NCBI GenBank assembly: GCA_002309305.1 | Contig: DBWR01000004.1 | Span: 14,372-52,588 of the forward strand | Length of the DNA stretch: 38,217 bases | Source of the DNA: Treponema sp. UBA1233 | GTDB lineage: Bacteria > Spirochaetota > Spirochaetia > Treponematales > Treponemataceae | Reading direction: 5' to 3' | In this document: piece after piece, positions 16,743-24,783 of the stretch | Layout: every line of letters begins with the position of its first letter | Numbering within the stretch: position 1 is the stretch's first letter | Translations under genes and position numbers: made by a program | The notes under the pieces: model-generated | Databases searched by the model: none | Seen by the model: the letters and a program-made list of their open reading frames with translations, nothing else | Told to the model about the DNA's origin: nothing

Positions 16743-18479
16743 ATGAACGATGAATATGAAAAAATAATATACAAGACATCAATAAGACCCAGCATCTCCG
16801 GACTTTTGATAAGCGCCGTATACATGTTTTATTTTGCACGGCTTCCCTATTCATCCATGAAGGTTGAAACTACCATACTTTGTGTCTTTTCATTTATTGC
16901 CATAACCTTGTTTTTTCAATTGATTATATTCAGGTTTACAAACCATATGCTTTCTAAAAACATGTCTGTTGAATTTTCCGACATAGACAACTTCAACCAG
17001 TCGCAAAGGACATCTATGGCCATTCGGCTTATGAAGCTTCCTTTTAAGGTTTGTCTGCATGTTGCGATTTTGTTTTTGATTTCGGGCATCATGGTTATTG
17101 CACTTTTCTTCTTTGGGTTAAAGATTCCCACATCATGCATTCTACTGACTCTGGTTCCAACTGTATACTCGGCTTTTAACACAGGTCTTATGGCATTCTG
17201 TGATGTTGAATCATGGTGTACCGAAGTCAATATCGATTTGATTCAAAAAGGCATAGACAGCGACATTGTACACGACAGAAAAGTCTTTGGCATGAAAATG
17301 TATACAAGAGTTTTTTACCACGTCATAATTCCCGTATTGTTTTCAATGACCATCTTCGTCACATACACTGCAATGCAGAATTACTTTCCCATCGAAAAGG
17401 CTACGTTTACCACATATTTCATACTTCTTTTGGTGTTCAACATTTTCCTTTGCGTTATGACGGCCTCACTTTTCTTCAGGCACATTTCACATTCAATTAC
17501 CGACGTTAACCAGATACTCAAAAGAATAACTTCTGCAAATTTAAGTGATGACATGTATCTGCCCACCGATTTGGGAACTGAACTTTCATATTCGATTTAT
17601 GTAATCAACGACCTTATTGCTGAATTACAGTCCATCATGGTTGACATAAAGAATACGAGCGACAACCTCTTTAACGCCACAGTCGAACTTACAGAATCCT
17701 CCAAAAGCACCGCCGACAACTCTGTAATCCAGGCAAACAATGTAAAGGGATGCGTCAACACCATGGCAGAAATCAAATTCATGCTTAAGGAAATATTGAA
17801 CAGCATTACAAAAGTTTCTGAAGCAGCCGACGCAACACTATACGACGTTCACGAAGGCTCTGAGCTTTTAAACATGGACATAGGCAAGATGGGAGAAATC
17901 GCACAGGCAAACCTTGATACAATCATGGGTATTAAAAACCTGAGCGAAAAAATCGATACGGTCTGGAACATCATCAGCACGATCGACTCAATAGCTGAAA
18001 AAACAAGAATCATAGCCTTTAACGCAGAAATTGAAGCTACTACAGCAGGAGAAAGTGGAGAAAACTTCCACATCGTAGCAAATGAAATCAGGCGCCTTGC
18101 CACCACGATTACGGATTCAACCAGGGAAATCAGGAACAGGATAACCGGCATACAGCATTCATCCGACAACCTCATCATTACCTCAGAAGGTGGAACTGAA
18201 AAAATACGCGAAGGCAGCGAAATGCTTTCTACCCTGGAAGATGACTTTAACGAGCTAAAAACTTCTTCAGAAATCACATCTGAAAGTGCGGCAGACATAC
18301 AGCAGATTACCAATTCTCAGGATTCTTCCTTCATGCAGATTATGGAAACATTAAAGCAGCTAAGCGAAGGATTTGATGAATTCAGTCAGTCTGCAAAGAC
18401 AATCAACAGCTCATCACAAAACATAAAGGACATAGCTGAACGGCTAAACGGAATTCAAGACAGGGGAGGAAACATCTAA
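16743..18479 (+). CDS. Six-TM chemoreceptor 1 (578 aa)
   Basis: Six hydrophobic helices fill residues about 15-255, arranged as three hairpins with cytoplasmic linkers and no periplasmic ligand-binding domain. A degenerate HAMP-like stretch (about 255-300; TDLGTELSYSIY) leads to the cytoplasmic signalling coiled coil. Its hairpin tip (about 415-435) reads EKTRIIAFNAEIEA, where canonical receptors have QTNLLALNAAIEA, followed by a recognisable AGESGENFHIVANEIRRLA. Gln- and Glu-containing helix stretches could be methylation sites. GGAG lies before the ATG, 9 bases after the cyclase gene. It shares LPFK before TM3, FGMKM before TM5 and IIPVLFS in TM5 with its three neighbours. Confidence 0.9.
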   Translation: MNDEYEKIIYKTSIRPSISGLLISAVYMFYFARLPYSSMKVETTILCVFSFIAITLFFQLIIFRFTNHMLSKNMSVEFSDIDNFNQSQRTSMAIRLMKLPFKVCLHVAILFLISGIMVIALFFFGLKIPTSCILLTLVPTVYSAFNTGLMAFCDVESWCTEVNIDLIQKGIDSDIVHDRKVFGMKMYTRVFYHVIIPVLFSMTIFVTYTAMQNYFPIEKATFTTYFILLLVFNIFLCVMTASLFFRHISHSITDVNQILKRITSANLSDDMYLPTDLGTELSYSIYVINDLIAELQSIMVDIKNTSDNLFNATVELTESSKSTADNSVIQANNVKGCVNTMAEIKFMLKEILNSITKVSEAADATLYDVHEGSELLNMDIGKMGEIAQANLDTIMGIKNLSEKIDTVWNIISTIDSIAEKTRIIAFNAEIEATTAGESGENFHIVANEIRRLATTITDSTREIRNRITGIQHSSDNLIITSEGGTEKIREGSEMLSTLEDDFNELKTSSEITSESAADIQQITNSQDSSFMQIMETLKQLSEGFDEFSQSAKTINSSSQNIKDIAERLNGIQDRGGNI

Positions 18480-18480
18480 T

Positions 18481-20223
18481 ATGATTTTTTCAACATTAAA
18501 AAGATTCTTCTTGCAAAAGCCAAACGAATCTTTTACAACATACATGTACAGAACTTCTCTGATTACACAAATCATCATTACATTTTTACCGTTTTCATAT
18601 TCACTCCTTTTTCTGGACATTCCACTTAATATAATCGGAGAATGTTATCTTGTACTCCTTTTGACATTGATTACACTGGAGCTATTTGTAGTTCCCCTTG
18701 CCAATTACCTGACTTCACACTACATGTCTTTCAGGCTCCATAGATTTGATCAGGGCAAACTTGATGAAGAAGCAAGAAACAGGCTTTTGGTTGAAGTGCT
18801 GCATTTCCCAATCAAAAAATCAGTCACAACCATCCTCTTTTCCGTCATACAAATTACAGCGGCATCCTTCTATTTGAATTACAGGCTTGATCTTGGAATA
18901 AGGGAAAACATCCATTTTATCATCATATGCATTCTTGCTACATATTCATTAATGCTGGCGGTTTTTGACATACTGCAGACAATCTGTTCAAAAAAGGCAA
19001 CCCTAATAGTTTCAAGCGGCATATCAGAAGATTTGGTCAATACAAAAAAATATTTGGGATTTTCACTCATCACACTGTTTACAATGTATGTAGTAATCCC
19101 ATTCCTCTTTTGCGGTGTTACGATTTATATCTCCAGCCTGTCTTTCAGGCTGATGAATTCAATAATAATCGCCTTTATCAACCTGCTTTATACCACTACC
19201 TTTGCGCTTGTTTATTTCAGGAAGATAAAGAAATACACGGATACGATTCAAACGGCACTTCATTCTCTAAGCGACAAAAACATAAAGAACAGCACTATTA
19301 TACCTGTGGACCTTTCGAGCGAGCTCTCATATACGATTTACATGGTCAATCAGACAATCAGGCTTTTTACCGTAATAATTGAACAGACCTCAAAAACCAA
19401 TGAGGAAATCAACATAGCATCCCAAAACCTTTCTTCCATTTCAGAGGAAACCGCAAGCACTTCTATCGAACAGTCAACCGCGGTAAAGGAAATTGTTTCA
19501 ACAATGGAAATGACGGAAGAGCTTTCAAAATCTATTGAACGGAAGATAGTTGAAGTCAATCATCTTGCAGACAAAAACATGCAGGACATTGAGCACGATT
19601 CAAAATCAATCAAACAGAATCTTGAAAAAATGCAGGAAATCATTCTTGCAAACCAGTCTTCCATCATGGGTATTCAGAGCCTGTCGAATAAAATCAAAAG
19701 CATCTGGGACATCGTAAACCTTATTGACGGTGTTGCCGATCAGACAAAAATCATTGCCTTTAATGCCGAACTTGAAGCCGAAAACATTCAGGAAGGAAAG
19801 GCAAAATTCAAAAACGTCGCACAGGACATCAGAACCCTTGCCGACAACGTTATGATGCTTACAAAAGAAATCAGGTCACAGATACAGCAGATTCAAAACG
19901 CAAGCAGCCAGCTTATAGAAACAGGAATTGACTGCACGACTAAAATCAACCAGGGTAATGACCTTACCCTTGAGCTTGAAGAAAAATTCAAGACGATTAC
20001 AAACTCTGCTTCCCTCACGCTTGATTCAACCGAACAGATTCAAAAGGTCGTTAAAGATCAAAGCCAGTCTTTTGTCCTGATTCTTGAAAAACTGCAAAAC
20101 ATCAGTTCCGGAGTCGAACAGTTTAATGTTGCCACACACATGATTGCAAAGACAGTACAAAAACTACGCGAAGACTGCGAACACTTAAAAAAGCTGAACA
20201 ACTTTGACAAGGAGGCCTCATAA
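18481..20223 (+). CDS. Six-TM chemoreceptor 2 (580 aa)
   Basis: It has the same plan as receptor 1: six membrane helices, a HAMP-like joint (VDLSSELSYTIYMVN), then the signalling coiled coil. The tip reads DQTKIIAFNAELEA, but the following segment is EGKAKFKNVAQDIRTLA, having lost the AGExG pattern. Shared marks are FPIK before TM3, LGFSL before TM5 and VIPFLFC in TM5. It starts one base after receptor 1 stops, with GGAGG about 12 bases upstream. No C-terminal tether is present. It is a paralogue that has diverged well beyond recent duplication. Confidence 0.9.
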   Translation: MIFSTLKRFFLQKPNESFTTYMYRTSLITQIIITFLPFSYSLLFLDIPLNIIGECYLVLLLTLITLELFVVPLANYLTSHYMSFRLHRFDQGKLDEEARNRLLVEVLHFPIKKSVTTILFSVIQITAASFYLNYRLDLGIRENIHFIIICILATYSLMLAVFDILQTICSKKATLIVSSGISEDLVNTKKYLGFSLITLFTMYVVIPFLFCGVTIYISSLSFRLMNSIIIAFINLLYTTTFALVYFRKIKKYTDTIQTALHSLSDKNIKNSTIIPVDLSSELSYTIYMVNQTIRLFTVIIEQTSKTNEEINIASQNLSSISEETASTSIEQSTAVKEIVSTMEMTEELSKSIERKIVEVNHLADKNMQDIEHDSKSIKQNLEKMQEIILANQSSIMGIQSLSNKIKSIWDIVNLIDGVADQTKIIAFNAELEAENIQEGKAKFKNVAQDIRTLADNVMMLTKEIRSQIQQIQNASSQLIETGIDCTTKINQGNDLTLELEEKFKTITNSASLTLDSTEQIQKVVKDQSQSFVLILEKLQNISSGVEQFNVATHMIAKTVQKLREDCEHLKKLNNFDKEAS

Positions 20224-20224
20224 A

Positions 20225-21991
20225 ATGGGCAAAACAAAAATGTCACTGGCATGGCGAATTTCCATTAAATGCATAATTCCTAATTTATGCGCGGTTCTGC
20301 CGATGTTCTTTTATTCAATTACCGTAACTCAACTTACTGTTCCCAATATAATGATTGTAATCAAATTCGTCCTTACAGTTGTTCTTGTGCTGCAGTTTTT
20401 CCTGGGCATTTATTTGGATTTTCTTGCAATCAAAAAACCTTCGGATCAACTGAACGACTATTATTCAGACAGATCTTCATTAAAGGACACAATTCCCCTC
20501 TTGAAGGAAATTGCCAAGGCACCAGTAAAAATCGCAATAATTACCATAATGTTCTTTATTGCCGGAACAATAGGCCTAACCCTTACTTATGAATATTTAT
20601 TCCACATTCCAAGGACAATAAACCTACTTTCCTTTATCGAATGCATTTACGCTTCTTATCTTGCTGCGGTATTCGCATTCAACTATGTAAGGAGAATTTG
20701 CAGGCAAGACATGGAAAACCTTGTTGAATCCACAACTAATCCCGAAGCCATTATGAAAAAACAGTTTCTTGGCTTGAGTTTGGGCAAACAGTTTACCATC
20801 ACAATAATTATTCCAGTAGTTTTCTGTTGCCTTACCGCCGGATATTCAATCTGTATTTTCTATTTTCCAAAGGACATTCTTTCTTCCTGGAATGATGAAA
20901 ATTTCAAAATCCTTCGCACGGTATTTACCCTTGCCATAAATTTCCTTTCTGTCGTGATACTTTCAATTGTCTTCAAGAGCTCTATGGAATCAAACAATAA
21001 AAAGATTGAAGCCACGCTCAACAAAATTGAATCATCCGACATTTCCAAGACAGAAACACTCAAAACTGATTTATATGATGAAATCTCTTACAACTATTTC
21101 CTTGCAAACCAAATCATCATGTACATGAACAAGGTAATCACAAAATCAAAGGAAATTGGAACAAAGATAGACGGATACTCAAAGGATCTTGTAACGATTT
21201 CCACACAGACCCAGGCAACCGCTGTAGAACAGTCAACGGGAACAGCAGAAATTCTTTCCATCATGAAGGAAGCCGACAACTTTTCACACGAGATTGACAC
21301 AAAGACTTCTGAGGTTTCAGAAATTGCATCCAAAACCGCAGAGAGCGTTCAAAACGGCACGCAGTTTTTGGCAGACAACATGGTAAAGATGTTTGCAATA
21401 TCCAGGGCGAACACAAGCACCACAAACGGAATCCGCGATGTAAATGAAAAAATCAACAGCATCTGGGAAATCGTAAGCATAATCAATTCAATTGCCGACC
21501 AGACCAAAATCATTGCGTTTAATGCAGAACTTGAATCAACCAATGTAAACGAAAACGGCAGGAACTTCCGCAACGTATCCAACGAAATCCGACGACTTGC
21601 AAACGGAACGATGGACCGCACAAAGGAAATAAAGGAAAGGATTAACGAGGTTCAGCTTGCATCCGACAAACTTCTGGAATCCTCCCAAAAATGTACGGAA
21701 AAGATTAATCAGGGAATGGAACTTATCGAATCCCTTGAAAACAGTTTTACCATCATCAGCAAGTCCGCTTCTGAAACCGCAGAATCTTCTGAAGAAATCG
21801 AAGGCCGCATCAAACAGGAAACGGAAGCATTCGAGCAGATTGTAACTACACTGCAGCAGGTAAGCAAAAACATAGAAAGCCTTTCACTTTCTACAAAGAC
21901 AATTACAGTTACCGCAGGAAGCCTTCAGACAAACTCAAGCGAGCTTAGCAATCTGAGGGAAGCAGACGAGACTACTACAAAGAACAGGTGA
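20225..21991 (+). CDS. Six-TM chemoreceptor 3 (588 aa)
   Basis: The start is the ATG at 20225, one base after the stop of receptor 2, with GGAGG 9 bases upstream; a longer frame back to 20204 is not supported. Six membrane helices, a HAMP-like joint (TDLYDEISYNYF) and the coiled coil follow. The tip (about 425-438) reads DQTKIIAFNAELES, followed by NENGRNFRNVSNEIRRLA. Shared marks are APVK before TM3, LGLSL before TM5 and IIPVVFC in TM5. The C-terminal helix is rich in Gln/Glu pairs that could be methylated by the CheR of this operon. Confidence 0.9.
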   Translation: MGKTKMSLAWRISIKCIIPNLCAVLPMFFYSITVTQLTVPNIMIVIKFVLTVVLVLQFFLGIYLDFLAIKKPSDQLNDYYSDRSSLKDTIPLLKEIAKAPVKIAIITIMFFIAGTIGLTLTYEYLFHIPRTINLLSFIECIYASYLAAVFAFNYVRRICRQDMENLVESTTNPEAIMKKQFLGLSLGKQFTITIIIPVVFCCLTAGYSICIFYFPKDILSSWNDENFKILRTVFTLAINFLSVVILSIVFKSSMESNNKKIEATLNKIESSDISKTETLKTDLYDEISYNYFLANQIIMYMNKVITKSKEIGTKIDGYSKDLVTISTQTQATAVEQSTGTAEILSIMKEADNFSHEIDTKTSEVSEIASKTAESVQNGTQFLADNMVKMFAISRANTSTTNGIRDVNEKINSIWEIVSIINSIADQTKIIAFNAELESTNVNENGRNFRNVSNEIRRLANGTMDRTKEIKERINEVQLASDKLLESSQKCTEKINQGMELIESLENSFTIISKSASETAESSEEIEGRIKQETEAFEQIVTTLQQVSKNIESLSLSTKTITVTAGSLQTNSSELSNLREADETTTKNR

Positions 21992-21996
21992 AATAT

Positions 21997-23745
21997 ATGA
22001 GATCTACAGAAAAGACTTTAGAAAAGCAAGTATACAAATCAGGATTTTTTCCGGAAATTGCAGCAGGAATATTCTTATTCTTATATCAGGGAATCTTTGT
22101 TTCATTTAATGCAAGTCAATGGATATGGGCTGGCATTGTAAGCGTTTGTGTAATCGTCCTTGCAGAAACACTTATAATTCCCTTTTCCAACAAATCAATT
22201 ACTTCTGAACTTTCTCATAAAATGATTGACTGGGAAAACGGCAAGATTAAATCCCTCCACGACAGCACCCTTTTATTCCAGTCATTGATGGAACTTCCAA
22301 GAATCAAGGCACTGCAGACAGGGCTCTTCTTTGTCATTGGTTCGATTATCGTATCCATACTTTACCACATCATACCGACCATAGCCTTACCGTGGAACCA
22401 GTGTCTTTTGACGGCTATCGCAGGATTTTTCATATCATATCTGGCTTTGATAACCATATATTTTTATTGCGAGAAAATAACAAGCCATCTTGCAAAAAAC
22501 ATTCAGGAAAAGGGACTTGATGATTCAATAGTAAAGACAAAGAGCCACTTTGGGCTTTCACTCACTGCAAGAACTTTCATCTACATAATCATTCCGGTTT
22601 TATTCTGCAACGGAATCATTTTCTTTATAATCTTCGGAAACATCGTAAAGCTTTCAGGTCCAACACAAGGTGGAAGCCAACAGATTGTCAAGGCATGCAT
22701 AATGACCGCCATAAACATTTTTTTCCTTGCCAACTGTTTTTTCTTTTACTTCAACAACCTCAGGCACAGCTATTCACTATTCAAAAAATCCATGACGGAA
22801 ATCATAACCACTGGAAGCACCAAAAAGGCAATACGTTCTTCACTGGGAGATTTGCTTCAGTGCAACATCTACAAGCTGGACAAAATCGTCAAGAGGTTCG
22901 GCAACCTGTTTAACAAGGCGGATTCAATTGGAAAAAGCGTTCAGGAAACTGCCGACAACCTTTCTGTAATCGCACAGCAACTTGCATCCACATCGTTGGA
23001 ACAGAATGCCTCCATCAAGGAAATTCTTGCAACAATGGAAGATTCCTCCGCCCTATCGCAAAACATTTCCAGCACAACGGCAAACGTTTCGGCCAGTGCA
23101 GAACAGACTTACAACGAATTCAACACAGCCGGTGACGTACTCCAGAACATCCTGACACAAATGGAAGAAATCAACACGGCAAACGCTTCCATAATCGAAG
23201 GTGTTACGGACCTTGGAAAAGAAATAGAAAGCATTGGTGATGTTATCGCAATCATAAACGACATCGCTGACCAGACAAGAATCATAGCCTTTAATGCAGA
23301 GCTTGAGGCCGTAAGCGCAGGAAACGAGGGCCACAACTTCCACATAGTCGCAACCGAAATACGCCGTCTTGCAAACAACACAATGAACAGCATCAACGAA
23401 ATAAAGTCTTACATAACAAACATACAGGCGGCTTTCCAGAACCTGATCCAATCATCACAGGAAGGAACCAACAGCATTAATGACGAGACTGTACTTGCAC
23501 ACAAACTTGAAGATCATTTTTCTGTAATACGGGAAATGACGGACACCACATCGGTAAAGACTACCGAAATCAAGGACATCATCGACCAGCAGAACGCTTC
23601 GTTCAACCAGATAGTCATAACGCTAAGGCAGATAAGCTCCGGCATAGAAAGCTTTACGGACCTGACAAAAAACATAAGCGAGACAGCAAGCCAGATGCAG
23701 GCAATTACGACAAAACTTTCTTCTCTGCAGACGGAAACTCTTTAA
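21997..23745 (+). CDS. Six-TM chemoreceptor 4 (582 aa)
   Basis: The ATG at 21997 has AGGTGA 5 bases upstream; a GTG at 21988 in the same frame is an alternative and would overlap the previous stop. It has six membrane helices (ELPRIKA before TM3, FGLSL before TM5, IIPVLFC in TM5) and a more diverged joint (SLGDLLQCNIYKLD). The coiled coil ends in tip DQTRIIAFNAELEA and AGNEGHNFHIVATEIRRLA, the closest of the four to the usual receptor consensus. It is the last gene of the operon. Only 4 bases separate its stop from the stop of the convergent peptidase gene, and no terminator hairpin was found there. Confidence 0.9.
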   Translation: MRSTEKTLEKQVYKSGFFPEIAAGIFLFLYQGIFVSFNASQWIWAGIVSVCVIVLAETLIIPFSNKSITSELSHKMIDWENGKIKSLHDSTLLFQSLMELPRIKALQTGLFFVIGSIIVSILYHIIPTIALPWNQCLLTAIAGFFISYLALITIYFYCEKITSHLAKNIQEKGLDDSIVKTKSHFGLSLTARTFIYIIIPVLFCNGIIFFIIFGNIVKLSGPTQGGSQQIVKACIMTAINIFFLANCFFFYFNNLRHSYSLFKKSMTEIITTGSTKKAIRSSLGDLLQCNIYKLDKIVKRFGNLFNKADSIGKSVQETADNLSVIAQQLASTSLEQNASIKEILATMEDSSALSQNISSTTANVSASAEQTYNEFNTAGDVLQNILTQMEEINTANASIIEGVTDLGKEIESIGDVIAIINDIADQTRIIAFNAELEAVSAGNEGHNFHIVATEIRRLANNTMNSINEIKSYITNIQAAFQNLIQSSQEGTNSINDETVLAHKLEDHFSVIREMTDTTSVKTTEIKDIIDQQNASFNQIVITLRQISSGIESFTDLTKNISETASQMQAITTKLSSLQTETL

Positions 23746-23749
23746 CGGC

Positions 23750-24655
23750 TCAGATTATCGGAGTGACGGTTTCGGCAAGTGTCCTGAGTATATTGCCCAT
23801 GACCCTTATGCTACCAGGAGTCAGGGACGGAATGTCATCCCGCTGCGTATGGAACAGGCGCCATGTGGCAGGCATCCTTTCCTTGTACGAATATTCCGGT
23901 GTCTCACTGAATTCCCTTTCTTTTTTTGAAACTGAACGGTTCATCACGGCATTTTCCAGATTCTTGTCGTTCAACAATTCCCTTGAATAGAGAGCTGCCT
24001 CCTGAGCAGGAAGCATGGTTATCGCCATCGCGGGTATTCCACATGCCAAAAAAGAAGCGTTGTCGCTGTATGGAACCGGGAGGCTCATCCACCGTCCTGG
24101 ACATGAACGGCGCAGGATATTCTGAGTCCTTTCGTATAAATCATTATATGAGCGCAAGAAACTTTGTGATGAATTTTCCGGAAAGGTCTGGCGGGCCAAA
24201 ATCGGTATTTCTCCACGGCCACAGGAATCAAAAACAAAAACGTCATCATTTACAAACCCCAGCCGCTTAAAGACAGAAGCAATTCCAAAGGCTCCCTGTT
24301 CATTTACGCCTGTATTCCATCCAAGCTCTTCTCCATCGGTAAAGAAAATACGCACGTTGTGGAACCTCTCCATCGAGGCAAGGGAAACGGCCCAGTCCAT
24401 GAGCATCCAGTCGGCTGCAGAATTATCGTTGGCACCAGGACTTCCTGCCACACGGTCATAATGCGCGCACACGGTTTTAATCTTAAACTGCGGGTTGTAC
24501 ATTTTTGACGGAAATTGAACCAGAATGTGGTTTTTGCCGTCTATAACGGTCTTTACGGAGTCGATTCCGTGGTCTTTGAGGAAATTCTGAATTATGTCCG
24601 CCCGGGGAGCTTCCGGTTCAAGGTATGCCGCGAATTCTTTTGAATTGAAGTCCAT
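23750..24655 (-). CDS. M28-type metallopeptidase (301 aa)
   Basis: It is a zinc aminopeptidase-like protein. AHYDRVAGSPGANDNSAA holds the first zinc His (CAHYD) and the bridging Asp (GANDN); TDGEELG holds the catalytic Glu and next ligand; VFDSCGRG holds an Asp ligand; and LFHTQRDD carries the last His. No signal peptide is seen, so unlike many M28 enzymes it is expected in the cytoplasm, with a peptide-recycling role. The ATG at 24655 lies exactly six bases after a TATACT -10 box, so the GGAG next to the ATG would not be on the mRNA. It is convergent with receptor 4 and divergent from thrA. Confidence 0.85.
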   Translation of the reverse strand: MDFNSKEFAAYLEPEAPRADIIQNFLKDHGIDSVKTVIDGKNHILVQFPSKMYNPQFKIKTVCAHYDRVAGSPGANDNSAADWMLMDWAVSLASMERFHNVRIFFTDGEELGWNTGVNEQGAFGIASVFKRLGFVNDDVFVFDSCGRGEIPILARQTFPENSSQSFLRSYNDLYERTQNILRRSCPGRWMSLPVPYSDNASFLACGIPAMAITMLPAQEAALYSRELLNDKNLENAVMNRSVSKKEREFSETPEYSYKERMPATWRLFHTQRDDIPSLTPGSIRVMGNILRTLAETVTPII

Positions 24656-24661
24656 AACTCC

Positions 24662-24690
24662 AGTATAAGTCCACTTTGCACATTTTTCAA
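24662..24690 (-). promoter_or_regulatory. Promoter of the M28 peptidase (leaderless)
   Basis: Minus strand: TTGAAA (24690-24685), a 17-bp spacer, TATACT (24667-24662), then six bases (GGAGTT) and the ATG at 24655. The expected +1 is the A of the ATG. Confidence 0.7.
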
Positions 24691-24723
24691 CTTTTTTCTT
24701 TATATTGGAAAATTCACAATATA

Positions 24724-24752
24724 TTGAAATAAACGTGTATTTATGGTATCAT
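24724..24752 (+). promoter_or_regulatory. thrA promoter
   Basis: TTGAAA (24724-24729), a 17-bp spacer and TATCAT (24747-24752). The start is expected near 24759, giving a 25-base leader that contains GAGG before the ATG. The leader is too short for a Thr/Ile leader peptide or attenuator. Confidence 0.65.
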
Positions 24753-24783
24753 CATTTAATTTGACTTAGACAAGAGGAATTAT

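Noticed and set aside
20204..20224. Upstream start for receptor 3
   Set aside because: It would overlap the end of receptor 2 and ignore the GGAGG placed 9 bases before the ATG at 20225.
24753..24783. Threonine attenuator or riboswitch before thrA
   Set aside because: The leader is only about 25 bases and contains no leader peptide or hairpin.
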